From: JBBRHH01 sp963788015
GTDB lineage: Bacteria; Planctomycetota; Phycisphaerae; Tepidisphaerales; Tepidisphaeraceae
Direction of reading: 5' to 3'
NCBI GenBank assembly: GCA_963788015.1
Contig: CAWBEY010000012.1
Coordinates: forward strand, 2,480,001-2,544,000
Length of the DNA: 64,000 nucleotides
Shown here in pieces: positions 28,010 to 36,089 of the stretch; positions within the stretch are counted from its first letter, which is position 1; each line of letters starts with the position of its first letter. The notes below the pieces were generated by a model. It was not told where the DNA came from. It searched no databases and worked only from the letters and a program-made list of their open reading frames with translations. Made by a program: the position numbers and the translations under genes.

Positions 28010-29110
28010 TTACGCTTCGCCGGTGGTCTGCGCTTCGACGCCGGATTCTTCATCCATATCGTCATCATCATCTTCTTCGTCAGCGGCAGCCTGGCCGGCG
28101 GCGATGGCATCTATGTCCATGCCGAGGCTGAGGCCCATGTCGGCAAGCTTGCGCTTCACTTCGCGGAGGCTGGTCTTGCCGAAGCTGCGGACCTTCAAGA
28201 GATCGGCCTCGGTCTTCTTGACCAGTTCCTTGACGGTCTGGATCTTGGCCGATTCCAGGCAGTTGTTGGCCCGCACCGAAAGGTCGAGCTCCTGGATGGG
28301 CATGTTGAGCTTGGACTGGAATTCCGGATCAACCATCGGGGTGCTGGAGCGGCTGATGGCGGCGATGGCGTCGTCGCTGGCCGTCTCAGGCCCGAGCTCG
28401 AAGTATTGCACAAAGGGGTTGAGGTGCTTGCGCAGGATCTTGGCGGCCTCGACCATCGCCATTTCGGGCGAGATCGTGCCGTTGGTCCAGATCTCGAGGA
28501 TCAGGCGGTCGTAGTCGGTACGCTGGCCGACGCGGGCGTCTTCCGTGGCGTAGCGCACGCGGGTGACGGGGGAGTAGACGCTGTCAACCGAGATGGCGCC
28601 CACTTCCTGTTCGTCGCTGGCAGTCTCTTCGAGATGCTCGGCGGCGGTGGCATAGCCCCGGCCTTTTTCGACAGTCAACGTCAGATCAAACGAGACATCT
28701 TCCGTCAGGGTCGCGATGACCAGGTCCTTGTTGATGATCGTGACGGATGGATCAGACTCGATCATGCCGGCCGTGACGGGGCCGGCTTTGTGAGCGACGA
28801 GGCGCATTTCGCGGCTGTCGTCGGCGTCGAGCTTTACGACAAGGCTCTTGATGTTGAGGATGATGTCGGTCGCATCCTCGGTGATACCCGGCAGGCTGCT
28901 GAACTCGTGTTCGGCGCCTTTGAGCTGAATTTTGGTGACGGCCGCACCTTCCAGGGAGCTGAGCAGGATGCGCCGCAGGCTGTTGCCCACGGTGGTCCCG
29001 AAGCCGCGCTCGAAAGGTTCGGCGGTGAATTTACCATAAGTATCGGTGGAGACTTGCTCGTCGCGAACCACGCGAGAGGGCAGTTCCAGACCGCGCCATC
29101 GAATTCTCAT
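28010..29110 (-). CDS. rpoA: DNA-directed RNA polymerase subunit alpha
   Basis: A 366-residue alpha subunit. The N-terminal dimerisation domain has FERGFGTTVGNSLRRILLSS. The second N-terminal subdomain runs to about residue 235. The C-terminal domain carries the DNA and activator-binding helices in LDLSVRANNCLESAKIQTVK and SFGKTSLREVKRKLADMGLS. An acidic tail (EEDDDDDMDEES) ends the protein. It is intact. It is separated from rpsK by 239 bp that contain a large heptad-repeat hairpin, and rpsD, which usually lies between them, is absent. Confidence 0.97.
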   Translation of the reverse strand: MRIRWRGLELPSRVVRDEQVSTDTYGKFTAEPFERGFGTTVGNSLRRILLSSLEGAAVTKIQLKGAEHEFSSLPGITEDATDIILNIKSLVVKLDADDSREMRLVAHKAGPVTAGMIESDPSVTIINKDLVIATLTEDVSFDLTLTVEKGRGYATAAEHLEETASDEQEVGAISVDSVYSPVTRVRYATEDARVGQRTDYDRLILEIWTNGTISPEMAMVEAAKILRKHLNPFVQYFELGPETASDDAIAAISRSSTPMVDPEFQSKLNMPIQELDLSVRANNCLESAKIQTVKELVKKTEADLLKVRSFGKTSLREVKRKLADMGLSLGMDIDAIAAGQAAADEEDDDDDMDEESGVEAQTTGEA

Positions 29111-29210
29111 ATTGATCTCCTCGTGAGTGCCTTTTCAAATTGCGGAAGGTTACCGCCCCAACCGTTAGGGGCCATCTGTCTTCCACCTCGTCGAAAAGGC
29201 AGTGGGTAAT

Positions 29211-29343
29211 AGTTGCTAGTGTCTCGTTGCTAGTTGCTAGTAAGACTCATTAATTGCTCGTTGCTGGTTGAAAGTGATGCATTGGGGGGACGGCTGAATT
29301 ACTAGCAACTAGCAACTAGCAACTAGTTACAACAACCAGCAAC
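29211..29343. repeat. TTGCTAG heptad repeats forming an 18-bp hairpin, rpsK-rpoA spacer
   Basis: GTTGCTAGTTGCTAGTAA (29226-29243) pairs perfectly with TTACTAGCAACTAGCAAC (29299-29316), an 18-bp stem around a 55-nt loop. An extra GTTGCTGGTTG (29260-29270) pairs with CAACCAGCAAC (29333-29343), offering an alternative fold. The heptad TTGCTAG recurs in five other spacers of the block. Possible roles are attenuation, RNA processing or a mobile palindrome; none is shown by the sequence alone. Confidence 0.85.
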
Positions 29344-29349
29344 TCCCAA

Positions 29350-29760
29350 TCATACACGACGCTTCTTGGGGGGGCGGCAGCCGTTGTGGGGGAGCGGGGT
29401 GACGTCTTCAATGCCGGTGATTTTCAGGCCGGCGTGTTGAAGCTGGATGATGGCCTGTTCTCGGCCTGCGCCGGGGCCTTTCACCTTGACTTCGACTTCC
29501 ATCACGCCGTGCTTGCGGGCGGTCTGGGCGGCATTTTCCGCAGCGCGGCCGGCGGCGAAGGGGGTGCTCTTGCGAGCGCCCTTGAAGCCGACGGTGCCGG
29601 CCGACGCCCACGAGAGCGTTTCGCCGTTGGGGTCGGTGATGGTCACCATGGTGTTGTTGAACGTCGCCTTGATATAAGCGATGCCGCGCGTGACGCCCTT
29701 GCGAAGTTTCTTTTTCGCCCCGGATTTAGCGCCGGATTGTGCTTTACCTGTTTCTGCCAT
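29350..29760 (-). CDS. rpsK: 30S ribosomal protein S11
   Basis: A 136-residue S11 with typical segments GIAYIKATFNNTMVTITDPN, SAGTVGFKGARKSTPFAAG, KGPGAGREQAIIQLQHAGL and the terminal DVTPLPHNGCRPPKKRRV. It is intact and lies 81 bp downstream of rpsM. Heptad-repeat hairpins flank it on both sides. Confidence 0.97.
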   Translation of the reverse strand: MAETGKAQSGAKSGAKKKLRKGVTRGIAYIKATFNNTMVTITDPNGETLSWASAGTVGFKGARKSTPFAAGRAAENAAQTARKHGVMEVEVKVKGPGAGREQAIIQLQHAGLKITGIEDVTPLPHNGCRPPKKRRV

Positions 29761-29770
29761 GGGAGTTCCT

Positions 29771-29828
29771 GGTTGCTAGTTGCTTGTTGCTAGTAAAGGC
29801 TGTTGCTAGCAACTAGCAACGAGCAACC
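29771..29828. repeat. TTGCTAG heptad hairpin, rpsM-rpsK spacer
   Basis: A 23-nt arm starting GGTTGCTAGTTGCTTGTTGC (29771-29793) pairs with its near-complement at 29806-29828, 21 of 23 positions matching, around a 12-nt loop. It fills most of the 81-bp spacer. Same repeat word as the rpsK-rpoA element. Confidence 0.85.
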
Positions 29829-29841
29829 AGCAACTCTTACC

Positions 29842-30228
29842 TTACTTGCCGAGTTCCTTGACGCCCTTTTTGCCGGCGACGGTTTTGCGGGGGCCTTTGC
29901 GGGTGCGGGCGTTGGAGCGGGTGCGCTGGCCTCGAACGGGGAGGGCCCGGCGGTGGCGCATGCCGCGATAGCTGTTGATGTCTCGAAGGCGGCCGATGTT
30001 CTGCCCGATCTGGCGGCGGAGGGCGCCTTCGACCAGGAAGCCCTTGTCGATGATGCCGATGATCCGCGCGAGCTCTTCCTCGGTCAGGTCCTTGGCCCGG
30101 CGCTGGAATTCAATGCCGGCCTCTTTGAGGATGACGCGGCTGTTGATTCGGCCGATGCCGAAGATGTACGAGAGGCTCACCCAGATGGGCTTGTCGTTGG
30201 GGATGTCCACACCGGCTACACGAGGCAT
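29842..30228 (-). CDS. rpsM: 30S ribosomal protein S13
   Basis: A 128-residue S13: MPRVAGVDIPNDKPIWVSLS, YIFGIGRINSRVILKEAGI, RLRDINSYRGMRHRRALPVR and the basic GQRTRSNARTRKGPRKT tail that contacts tRNA and S19 in the small-subunit head. It is intact. It follows rpmJ by 55 bp, the usual order in the alpha operon. Confidence 0.97.
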   Translation of the reverse strand: MPRVAGVDIPNDKPIWVSLSYIFGIGRINSRVILKEAGIEFQRRAKDLTEEELARIIGIIDKGFLVEGALRRQIGQNIGRLRDINSYRGMRHRRALPVRGQRTRSNARTRKGPRKTVAGKKGVKELGK

Positions 30229-30283
30229 TGTTTGCTCCTGTCGATATTACTGTTGCAAGGGCCGATCACGCATGACGCTTGAA

Positions 30284-30397
30284 TCAACCCTGCCGCTGCT
30301 TGTGCTTGGGATTCGTGCAGATCACCCGCACGATATTTTTTCGGCGGACGATCTTGCAGTTTTCACAGATTCTCTTGACGCTGGCACGTACCTTCAT
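30284..30397 (-). CDS. rpmJ: 50S ribosomal protein L36
   Basis: A 37-codon gene: MKVRASVKRICENCKIVRRK followed by NIVRVICTNPKHKQRQG and TGA. The zinc ribbon C11-x2-C14-x12-C27-x4-H32 is complete, so this is the zinc-binding form. Position between map and rpsM is the conventional place, although infA, often next to it, is missing here. Confidence 0.95.
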   Translation of the reverse strand: MKVRASVKRICENCKIVRRKNIVRVICTNPKHKQRQG

Positions 30398-30483
30398 GAC
30401 TGTTCACCTGTTGACCGCCGAATGTCGGCCTTAAAAAAACGGAACTCGGCATCATATACCCAACGCCGCCGCTTCACAAGTCC

Positions 30484-30511
30484 GAAGAACGCACGGCTTT
30501 CCGCGTTCTTC
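30484..30511. repeat. Hairpin between map and rpmJ
   Basis: GAAGAACGC and GCGTTCTTC form a perfect 9-bp stem with a 10-nt loop. An A-run (GCAAAAAAA) follows on the plus strand, so on the transcribed minus strand the T-run precedes the stem. That is not a terminator; a processing or regulatory structure is possible. Confidence 0.5.
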
Positions 30512-30529
30512 GCAAAAAAATTATCACGC

Positions 30530-31324
30530 CTAGGGATAGACCACCTGGCGTCCGTCGGTCAGCACATCGACGCCGTCGTTGGTGACGGCGACGGTGTGCT
30601 CAAAATGGGCCGCCGAAAGGCGATCCTGCGTTACGTGCGTCCACTCATCCTCAAGCAGCGCCACGTCGCGCTTGCCCATCACGACCATGGGCTCGACGGC
30701 GAGCGTTGTGCCCGGCCGAAGGATAAAGTCGCCCCGAAGCTGCTCAGGGGTCACGAAGTTGGGCACCTTCGGGTCCTCGTGCATGCTCCGGCCGATGCCG
30801 TGACCGACAAACTCGCGCACCACGCTGAAGCCGTTCTTCTCGACGTTGTACTGCATCAGGCGGGCGATCTCCGACCATCGCTTGCCCGGCTTCATGTGCT
30901 CCAACGCCATGTCCAGCGTATGCCGGGTCACGTCGATCAGCTTCTGGATCTTCGGGCTGATCCGGCCGATGCCAACCGTGAGGGCGGTGTCGCTGAAAAA
31001 TCCGTCGAGCGACAGCGCCAGATCGAACGTGACTACATCGCCGTCTTTTAGAATCCGGGGCCCGGGAACACCGTGAACCACTTCTTCGTTGACGCTGATG
31101 CAGGTGTAGCCTGGAAAGCCCTCGTTGGGCTTGTAGGTCGGGTAATTTTTCGAACCCGACCTGGCTCCTGTCCGCTCTAGTTCTGTCCGAACCATTTCGT
31201 CGATCAGGCCGGTTTTCATGCCCGGCTTGCCCATCTCCTTCATTTTCTGGAGGATGCCTGAGGCGACCACACCGGCCCGCCGCATCATCTCTATCTCGCG
31301 GCGAGTTTTAAGAACGATCGGCAT
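30530..31324 (-). CDS. map: Type I methionine aminopeptidase
   Basis: A 264-residue enzyme that removes the initiator methionine. The metal-binding residues sit in the expected segments: DGDVVTFDLALSLDGFFSDT (first and second Asp), GHGIGRSMHEDP (His), TTLAVEPMV (Glu) and a C-terminal glutamate in LLEDEWTHVT, where a Glu/Asp is normally followed by hydrophobics. It is intact. It lies 58 bp after secY, the conventional arrangement once adk is removed. Confidence 0.95.
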   Translation of the reverse strand: MPIVLKTRREIEMMRRAGVVASGILQKMKEMGKPGMKTGLIDEMVRTELERTGARSGSKNYPTYKPNEGFPGYTCISVNEEVVHGVPGPRILKDGDVVTFDLALSLDGFFSDTALTVGIGRISPKIQKLIDVTRHTLDMALEHMKPGKRWSEIARLMQYNVEKNGFSVVREFVGHGIGRSMHEDPKVPNFVTPEQLRGDFILRPGTTLAVEPMVVMGKRDVALLEDEWTHVTQDRLSAAHFEHTVAVTNDGVDVLTDGRQVVYP

Positions 31325-31382
31325 ACTCTCTGTCTTCGTGCGGGGCGCTGGCTATGCAAGTCGCGTCCGCCATAGGCGATTC

Positions 31383-32804
31383 TTAGTATTGCCGCCCCTT
31401 GATGCGCTTGCCTTTCTGGCCTGGGGTGCTGAGGAAACCCCCATAATTGCGCATCAGCAGGTTGGCTTCGATTCGTTGAACCATGTCGAGGGCGACGCTG
31501 ACGACAATCAGCAAGCCTGTTCCGCCCAGAAACGCGGTAATCGTATACGGAATATTGAGCGAGGCGCTGATGGCGGTGGGGACTACGGCAATGATGCAGA
31601 GGAACGCAGCGCCGACGTAAGTAATGCGCATCATCACGCGCTCGAGGTATTCGGCCGTGCGCTTGCCGGGACGCAGGCCGGGGATGAAGCTGCCGTAATC
31701 GCGCAGCTGGTTGGCCATTTCCTTGGGCTGGAACTGGACGGTGGTCCAGAAGTAGGCGAAGAAGTAGATCATGGCCACTTCGAGGATGATGTAGACAAAC
31801 GATCCGCGGCGGAACTCTTCGTTCATGAAGCGGATAAAGGCGGCGAAGGCGTTGGTGGAGGTGGGCATTCGGCCGGCGAGCCAGCCGAAAAAGACGCCGG
31901 GGAAAAGCATCAGCGACTGGGCGAAGATGATCGGCATGACGCCGCCGTGATTGACGCGGAGCGGGAGATACTGCCGGCCGCCGCCGTAGACGCGCCGGCC
32001 GCGGGTGTGCTTGGCCTGCTGGACCGGAATGCGGCGCTGCGCCTGGGTAATCAGGATCGACCCGGCCACCACGAACACAAACGAGGCGCACAGAAATACG
32101 ATTTTGCCGAGGGTGATATTGCGCGTGGGGTCGGCGCTGGAGACGGAGAAGTTGGCCTGCTTGGCAAGCGTGATCATGGCGAACGGCATACGGGCGACAA
32201 TGCCGGCGAGAATGATCAAGCTGATGCCGTTGCCCAGGCCGTATTCGTCGATTTGCTCGCCGAGCCACATAAGGAAGATACAGCCGGCCGTGAGGGAGGT
32301 GACGCCCATGAGCCAGAAGCTGGCGTGGTTATAAAACTCGCGCATGACGAGCCTGCTGCCGCCTCCGGAGTCGCCGCTGTGCAGATACGATAGCCAGAAT
32401 ATGGCTTGGATCATGCAGAGCGGGATGGTGGCGTAGCGGGTCCATTCCTGGATTTTTCGCCGGCCGGTTTCTCCTTCCTTCTGCATTTTTTCCAGGGATG
32501 GGACGACGGTCCCGAGCAACTGGAAGATGATGGAGGCGGAGATGTAGGGCATGATGCCCAGGCCGAAGATTGTGCTCTGCTGGAGGTTGCCGCCGGAGAA
32601 GAGGGCGACGTAGTTGGCAAGCCGGCCGCCGGCGGTTTCGTCTTCGCCGCCCTGGTTGGCGAGCTTTTTGTTCATGGCGCTTTGGTCCACGCCCGGAAGG
32701 GGGACGTGATAACCGACGCGGTAGATGAACAACATGAACAGCGTGAACAAGACTTTGTTCCGCAGCTCAGGAATTCGAAAGACGTTGATGAGGGTCTTGA
32801 TCAT
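31383..32804 (-). CDS. secY: Protein translocase subunit SecY
   Basis: A 473-residue polytopic membrane protein. It begins MIKTLINVFRIPELRNKVLF and has about ten hydrophobic segments, including the conserved LGIMPYISASIIFQLLGTVV and the cytosolic RRIPVQQAKHTRGRRVYGGG loop that binds the ribosome or SecA. It forms the SecYEG channel. It is intact, 70 bp after rplO. Confidence 0.97.
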   Translation of the reverse strand: MIKTLINVFRIPELRNKVLFTLFMLFIYRVGYHVPLPGVDQSAMNKKLANQGGEDETAGGRLANYVALFSGGNLQQSTIFGLGIMPYISASIIFQLLGTVVPSLEKMQKEGETGRRKIQEWTRYATIPLCMIQAIFWLSYLHSGDSGGGSRLVMREFYNHASFWLMGVTSLTAGCIFLMWLGEQIDEYGLGNGISLIILAGIVARMPFAMITLAKQANFSVSSADPTRNITLGKIVFLCASFVFVVAGSILITQAQRRIPVQQAKHTRGRRVYGGGRQYLPLRVNHGGVMPIIFAQSLMLFPGVFFGWLAGRMPTSTNAFAAFIRFMNEEFRRGSFVYIILEVAMIYFFAYFWTTVQFQPKEMANQLRDYGSFIPGLRPGKRTAEYLERVMMRITYVGAAFLCIIAVVPTAISASLNIPYTITAFLGGTGLLIVVSVALDMVQRIEANLLMRNYGGFLSTPGQKGKRIKGRQY

Positions 32805-32874
32805 GAGTTTCCCGTGAAGTCGCGAACATCATAGCGACGCACTGGGACCGATTTCCATGCACGCGTTCGACACG

Positions 32875-33477
32875 TTATTCCGCCTTGGGCTCGTCGGCCT
32901 TGGGCTTCTCGGGAGCGGCTTGCGCGGGGGCGTCGGCCGGGGTTTCGGCGGCGGCGAATTTGGCCTTTTTGCCCGGGCCGCCTTCGCGCGGGATAAATTT
33001 CTTCTTGGGCTTGGGGAACTCGAAGGCTGCGCCTGAGGGGTTTTGCGCGGTGCCGCCGGCGGCGGTGATTTTTTCGTGGGCCGACTTGCTGTACCAGTCG
33101 GCGACGATGGTCAGCTTTTTGGAAAACTCGCCTTCGCCCAGGATCTTCACCGGCCAGCGCTTGTCGGGGACGAGGCCCGCTTCGATGAGGGTTGTGGCGT
33201 CCACGGTTGCGCCGTCATCGAAGCGTCCGAGATCGGCGAGATTGACGACGTGGAAGTGGCGTTCGAAGCGGTCGTTGCTGAAGCCGCGGATGGGGAGGCG
33301 GCGGAAGATGGTGGTTTGACCGCCTTCGTGGCCGCGCTTGATCGGCTTACCGGTCCGGGCGCCGCTGCCCTTCGTGCCTCGGCCAGAGGTCTTGCCGTGG
33401 CCGCTGGACTCGCCGCGGCCTTTGCGCAGGTTTCGCTTATAGCGCCCCGCCCCGTTCGTAATCTCGTGCTGCATCAT
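32875..33477 (-). CDS. rplO: 50S ribosomal protein L15 with C-terminal extension
   Basis: The first 150 residues are L15-like: KGRGESSGHGKTSGRGTKGS, the GGQTTIFRRLPIRGFSN region, and LVPDKRWPVKILGEGEFSKK. A tail of about 50 residues follows, rich in Ala, Pro, Lys and Glu (PAQAAPEKPKADEPKAE at the end). Total is 200 residues versus about 145 usually. It follows rpsE by 59 bp; rpmD (L30), normally between them, has no room and is absent. Confidence 0.95.
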   Translation of the reverse strand: MMQHEITNGAGRYKRNLRKGRGESSGHGKTSGRGTKGSGARTGKPIKRGHEGGQTTIFRRLPIRGFSNDRFERHFHVVNLADLGRFDDGATVDATTLIEAGLVPDKRWPVKILGEGEFSKKLTIVADWYSKSAHEKITAAGGTAQNPSGAAFEFPKPKKKFIPREGGPGKKAKFAAAETPADAPAQAAPEKPKADEPKAE

Positions 33478-33536
33478 AGGAACTGCTCCATCGCCCGGGG
33501 TGGATCAATTGAGATCCAACCAGGCCAATCTCATTC

Positions 33537-34265
33537 TTAAATGGTCACCAATTCGCCCGCGCCGGTGCCGAGGGAGATACCGCGTACGCGCTCGACCTGC
33601 TCGCGGCTCTGCAATTGGCGAAGGGCCGAGAGAGTGGCTTTCACGAGGTTCTTCGGGCTGGTCGATCCGAATGCCTTGGAAAGGATGTCGGTGATGCCGA
33701 CAAGCTCCAGGCAGGGACGAACGCTTTTGCCAGCCGTGACGCCGGTGCCGGGACGGGCGGGAACCAGGACAACCGTGCTGGCGCCGCTGGTGCCCTTCAC
33801 CTGGTGCGGAATAGTCGTGCCTTTGAGGTTGACCTTGAACATGCTTTTGCGGGCGTCTTTGGTGGCCTTCTCGACTGACGGCGGCACTTCGTTGGCCTTG
33901 CCGTAGCCGATGCCGATGTTGCCTTTGCGGTCGCCGACAACAACGAGGGCGCCGAAGCTGAAAGTTCGGCCGCCTTTGACGACCTTGGAGCAGCGATAGA
34001 TGCGCACAACCGAAGACTCGATGCCGCTGCCGTCATCGTCGTTGCGGTTGCGGTCGCGTCGGGGTCCGCCCCGGCCGCCGCCTTGTCCACCACCCTGGCC
34101 GCCACGGCCACCCTGGCCGCCACGACCACGCTGCTGCTGTTGCTGCTGGGGACGCTCCGGCGCGGCCGGCGCTGCGGCCTGGACAGGCGTGGCTTGCGCG
34201 GCCTGCTCGGGCGCGGCTGCTGGTGCTTCGTTCTGGGCTTGATTTGCTTGTTGCTCTTCGGCCAT
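33537..34265 (-). CDS. rpsE: 30S ribosomal protein S5 with Gln/RGG-rich N-terminal extension
   Basis: Residues from about 80 onward are a normal S5: VVRIYRCSKVVKGGRTFSFG, GNIGIGYGKANEVPPSVEKA, PGTGVTAGKSVRPCLELVGI. In front lies a low-complexity stretch of about 75 residues, first Ala/Gln-rich (PERPQQQQQQRG), then repeated RGGQGG units. Such an RGG-like region is unusual in a bacterial S5 (normally about 165 residues; here 242) and could bind RNA. The gene is intact. The start at 34265 is supported by close spacing (17 bp) to rplR. Confidence 0.95.
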   Translation of the reverse strand: MAEEQQANQAQNEAPAAAPEQAAQATPVQAAAPAAPERPQQQQQQRGRGGQGGRGGQGGGQGGGRGGPRRDRNRNDDDGSGIESSVVRIYRCSKVVKGGRTFSFGALVVVGDRKGNIGIGYGKANEVPPSVEKATKDARKSMFKVNLKGTTIPHQVKGTSGASTVVLVPARPGTGVTAGKSVRPCLELVGITDILSKAFGSTSPKNLVKATLSALRQLQSREQVERVRGISLGTGAGELVTI

Positions 34266-34282
34266 GTTGCTGCTCGCTTGCT

Positions 34283-34653
34283 TTAGAATTTCAGACCCGC
34301 CTCACGCGCCGCGTCGGCCAGGGCCTTTACTCGGCCATGATACAGACGCCCGCCACGATCAAACGCCACGATGCTCACGCCCGCCATCTTGCCGCGCTCG
34401 GCGATTGCCTTACCGACGGCCTTGGCGGCCGCGATGTTGCTGCCGCTTTTCAGATCGCCTCGGATGTCGGTGCTGGTGCTGCCGGCGGCGGCTAGGGTCT
34501 TGCCGGTCATGTCGTCGATCAGCTGTGCATAAATATGCTTGCCGCTGCGGAAGACCGACAAGCGCGGCGCTGCTCGGTTCCTGAAACGGCTCTTCGCACG
34601 TGCCACTTGCGCCGTTCAAGACGCTTGGCCAAACTTTTATTTTTATCCGGCAT
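34283..34653 (-). CDS. rplR: 50S ribosomal protein L18, one frameshift
   Basis: Starts at ATG 34653 reading MPDKNKSLAKRLERRKWHVR, the usual basic N-terminus. A one-base deficit near 34575-34585 (in CAGCGCCGCGC) moves the frame before PRLSVFRSGKHIYAQLIDDM, the 5S rRNA-binding core, which continues intact to the end (YHGRVKALADAAREAGLKF). The span of 371 bp is one base short of a multiple of three. As L18 is essential, a sequence error is the likely cause. Confidence 0.92.
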
Positions 34654-34749
34654 CGCTCATCTACTCCTGTCGGCGTCGTTTGCCGCGCGTCACACAACAC
34701 GTGCGACGTCGGGCCAATGACCGGCCACGACATTTCTTGCACAGTCTTT

Positions 34750-35307
34750 TTACTTGGCTCCGGCGCCGGTGACGGCCTTGCCGGGCTTGATCTTGACCAC
34801 TTCGCCTTCGTAGCGAATTCCTTTGCCCTTGTACGGCTCGGGCTTGCGCACCCGGCGAACGTCGCTGGCAAACTGTCCGACCAATTGCTTGTCCGGGCCG
34901 CTCACGTGGATTTTGGTTCCACCTTCGACCTGCACCACAACGCTATCGGGAATGGGGACCGACACGGTGTTGGCAAAGCCAACCGAAAGAATCACGCTCT
35001 TGCCCTTCATGTCGGCCTTGTAGCCGACACCTTGGATTTCGAGGGTCTTTTTGTAGCCGGCGGTCACGCCTTGAATATAGTTGGCAACCAGGGCGCGGGT
35101 AAGGCCGTGCAGGGCCTTGCTCTGCTTCTCATCATCGCGCCGCGTGACGACCAACTCCTTTTTCGCTTCATCGAGCTTCACGTCGATCAACGGATGAACG
35201 TGCAACTCAAGCTTGCCCTTGGGGCCTTCAAAGCGGAGGAGGTGATCGGCGATGCTGATCTTCGCGCCGGCGGTCACGGGAACGGGTTTTTTTCCAATAC
35301 GACTCAT
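34750..35307 (-). CDS. rplF: 50S ribosomal protein L6
   Basis: A 185-residue L6: MSRIGKKPVPVTAGAKISIA, TRALVANYIQGVTAGYKKTL, IQGVGYKADMKGKSVILSVG, and the signature PEPYKGKGIRYEGEVVKIKP near the C-terminus. It is intact. A 96-bp spacer separates it from rplR. Confidence 0.97.
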   Translation of the reverse strand: MSRIGKKPVPVTAGAKISIADHLLRFEGPKGKLELHVHPLIDVKLDEAKKELVVTRRDDEKQSKALHGLTRALVANYIQGVTAGYKKTLEIQGVGYKADMKGKSVILSVGFANTVSVPIPDSVVVQVEGGTKIHVSGPDKQLVGQFASDVRRVRKPEPYKGKGIRYEGEVVKIKPGKAVTGAGAK

Positions 35308-35340
35308 GATTCACCTTGCTGGCACTTTAGCTATGCGGTC

Positions 35341-35742
35341 CTACTGAACCGTGCAGAGCAACTCGCCGCCGACGTTACTTTCGCGGGCGCGCCGATCGCT
35401 CATGACGCCCTTGCTGGTCGATACCACGGCGATGCCCATGCCATTGAGCACGCTGGGAAGATCGTCCACCTTGCGGTAGACGCGCCGGCCGGGCTTGCTC
35501 TCGCGGTCGAGGGCGTGGATGACCTTTTCGCCATTGCTGGCATATTTGAGCTTGACGCGGATCTGTCCCTGGTGCGTGGCGTCTTCGACCACATCGTATT
35601 CCTCGATGTAGCCTTCGTCTTTCAGCACCTGTGCGATACCTGCGCAAATTTTGCTATTGCGTATCAGCACCATCCGCCGGCCAACGCGATTGGCGTTGCG
35701 GATTCGAGTCAGCATGTCCGCGATGGGATCTTGATTGTTCAT
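35341..35742 (-). CDS. rpsH: 30S ribosomal protein S8
   Basis: A 133-residue S8: MNNQDPIADMLTRIRNANRV, VLKDEGYIEEYDVVEDATHQ, GIAVVSTSKGVMSDRRARES (containing the STSKG rRNA-binding loop) and NVGGELLCTVQ at the end. In E. coli S8 represses its own operon by binding mRNA; no such site was tested here. Intact. Confidence 0.97.
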   Translation of the reverse strand: MNNQDPIADMLTRIRNANRVGRRMVLIRNSKICAGIAQVLKDEGYIEEYDVVEDATHQGQIRVKLKYASNGEKVIHALDRESKPGRRVYRKVDDLPSVLNGMGIAVVSTSKGVMSDRRARESNVGGELLCTVQ

Positions 35743-35814
35743 CGCTCTAATTAGTCCTTGCTCAAAACGGCCGGCGGTCTTGATGCCGGCACAATTGCAC
35801 TTCCTGATCTCTTC

Positions 35815-36084
35815 CTACCAGCTTGCTTTGCGCAGCCCGGGGATCTGACCCGCCAGCCCAAGTTCCCGCAGCATGATGCGCGAGACTTTGAACCGCCGCA
35901 GCACCGCCCGCGAGCGGCCGGTGATCGAGCACCGGTTGCGCGAGCGCGTGGGGCTGGAATCGCGCGGCAGCTTGGCCAGCGCCGCGAAGTTCTTCTGCTT
36001 CTTCAGCTGCTTGCGGACCTCGGCATATTTCTTGACGAGTTCCTCACGACGCTTTTGTTTTGCCACCCAGGCTTTGGTTGCCAT
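35815..36084 (-). CDS. rpsN: 30S ribosomal protein S14 (zinc-less long form)
   Basis: An 89-residue S14: MATKAWVAKQKRREELVKKY, LPRDSSPTRSRNRCSITGRS, and FKVSRIMLRELGLAGQIPGL. It lacks the two CxxC pairs of the short zinc-binding form, so it is the long zinc-independent type. Intact, 5 bp downstream of rplE, suggesting tight translational coupling. Confidence 0.96.
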   Translation of the reverse strand: MATKAWVAKQKRREELVKKYAEVRKQLKKQKNFAALAKLPRDSSPTRSRNRCSITGRSRAVLRRFKVSRIMLRELGLAGQIPGLRKASW

Positions 36085-36089
36085 AGTTT

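Noticed and set aside
30530..32393. Long plus-strand open frames opposite map and secY
   Set aside because: Both minus-strand genes have complete family signatures; the plus frames are antisense shadows.
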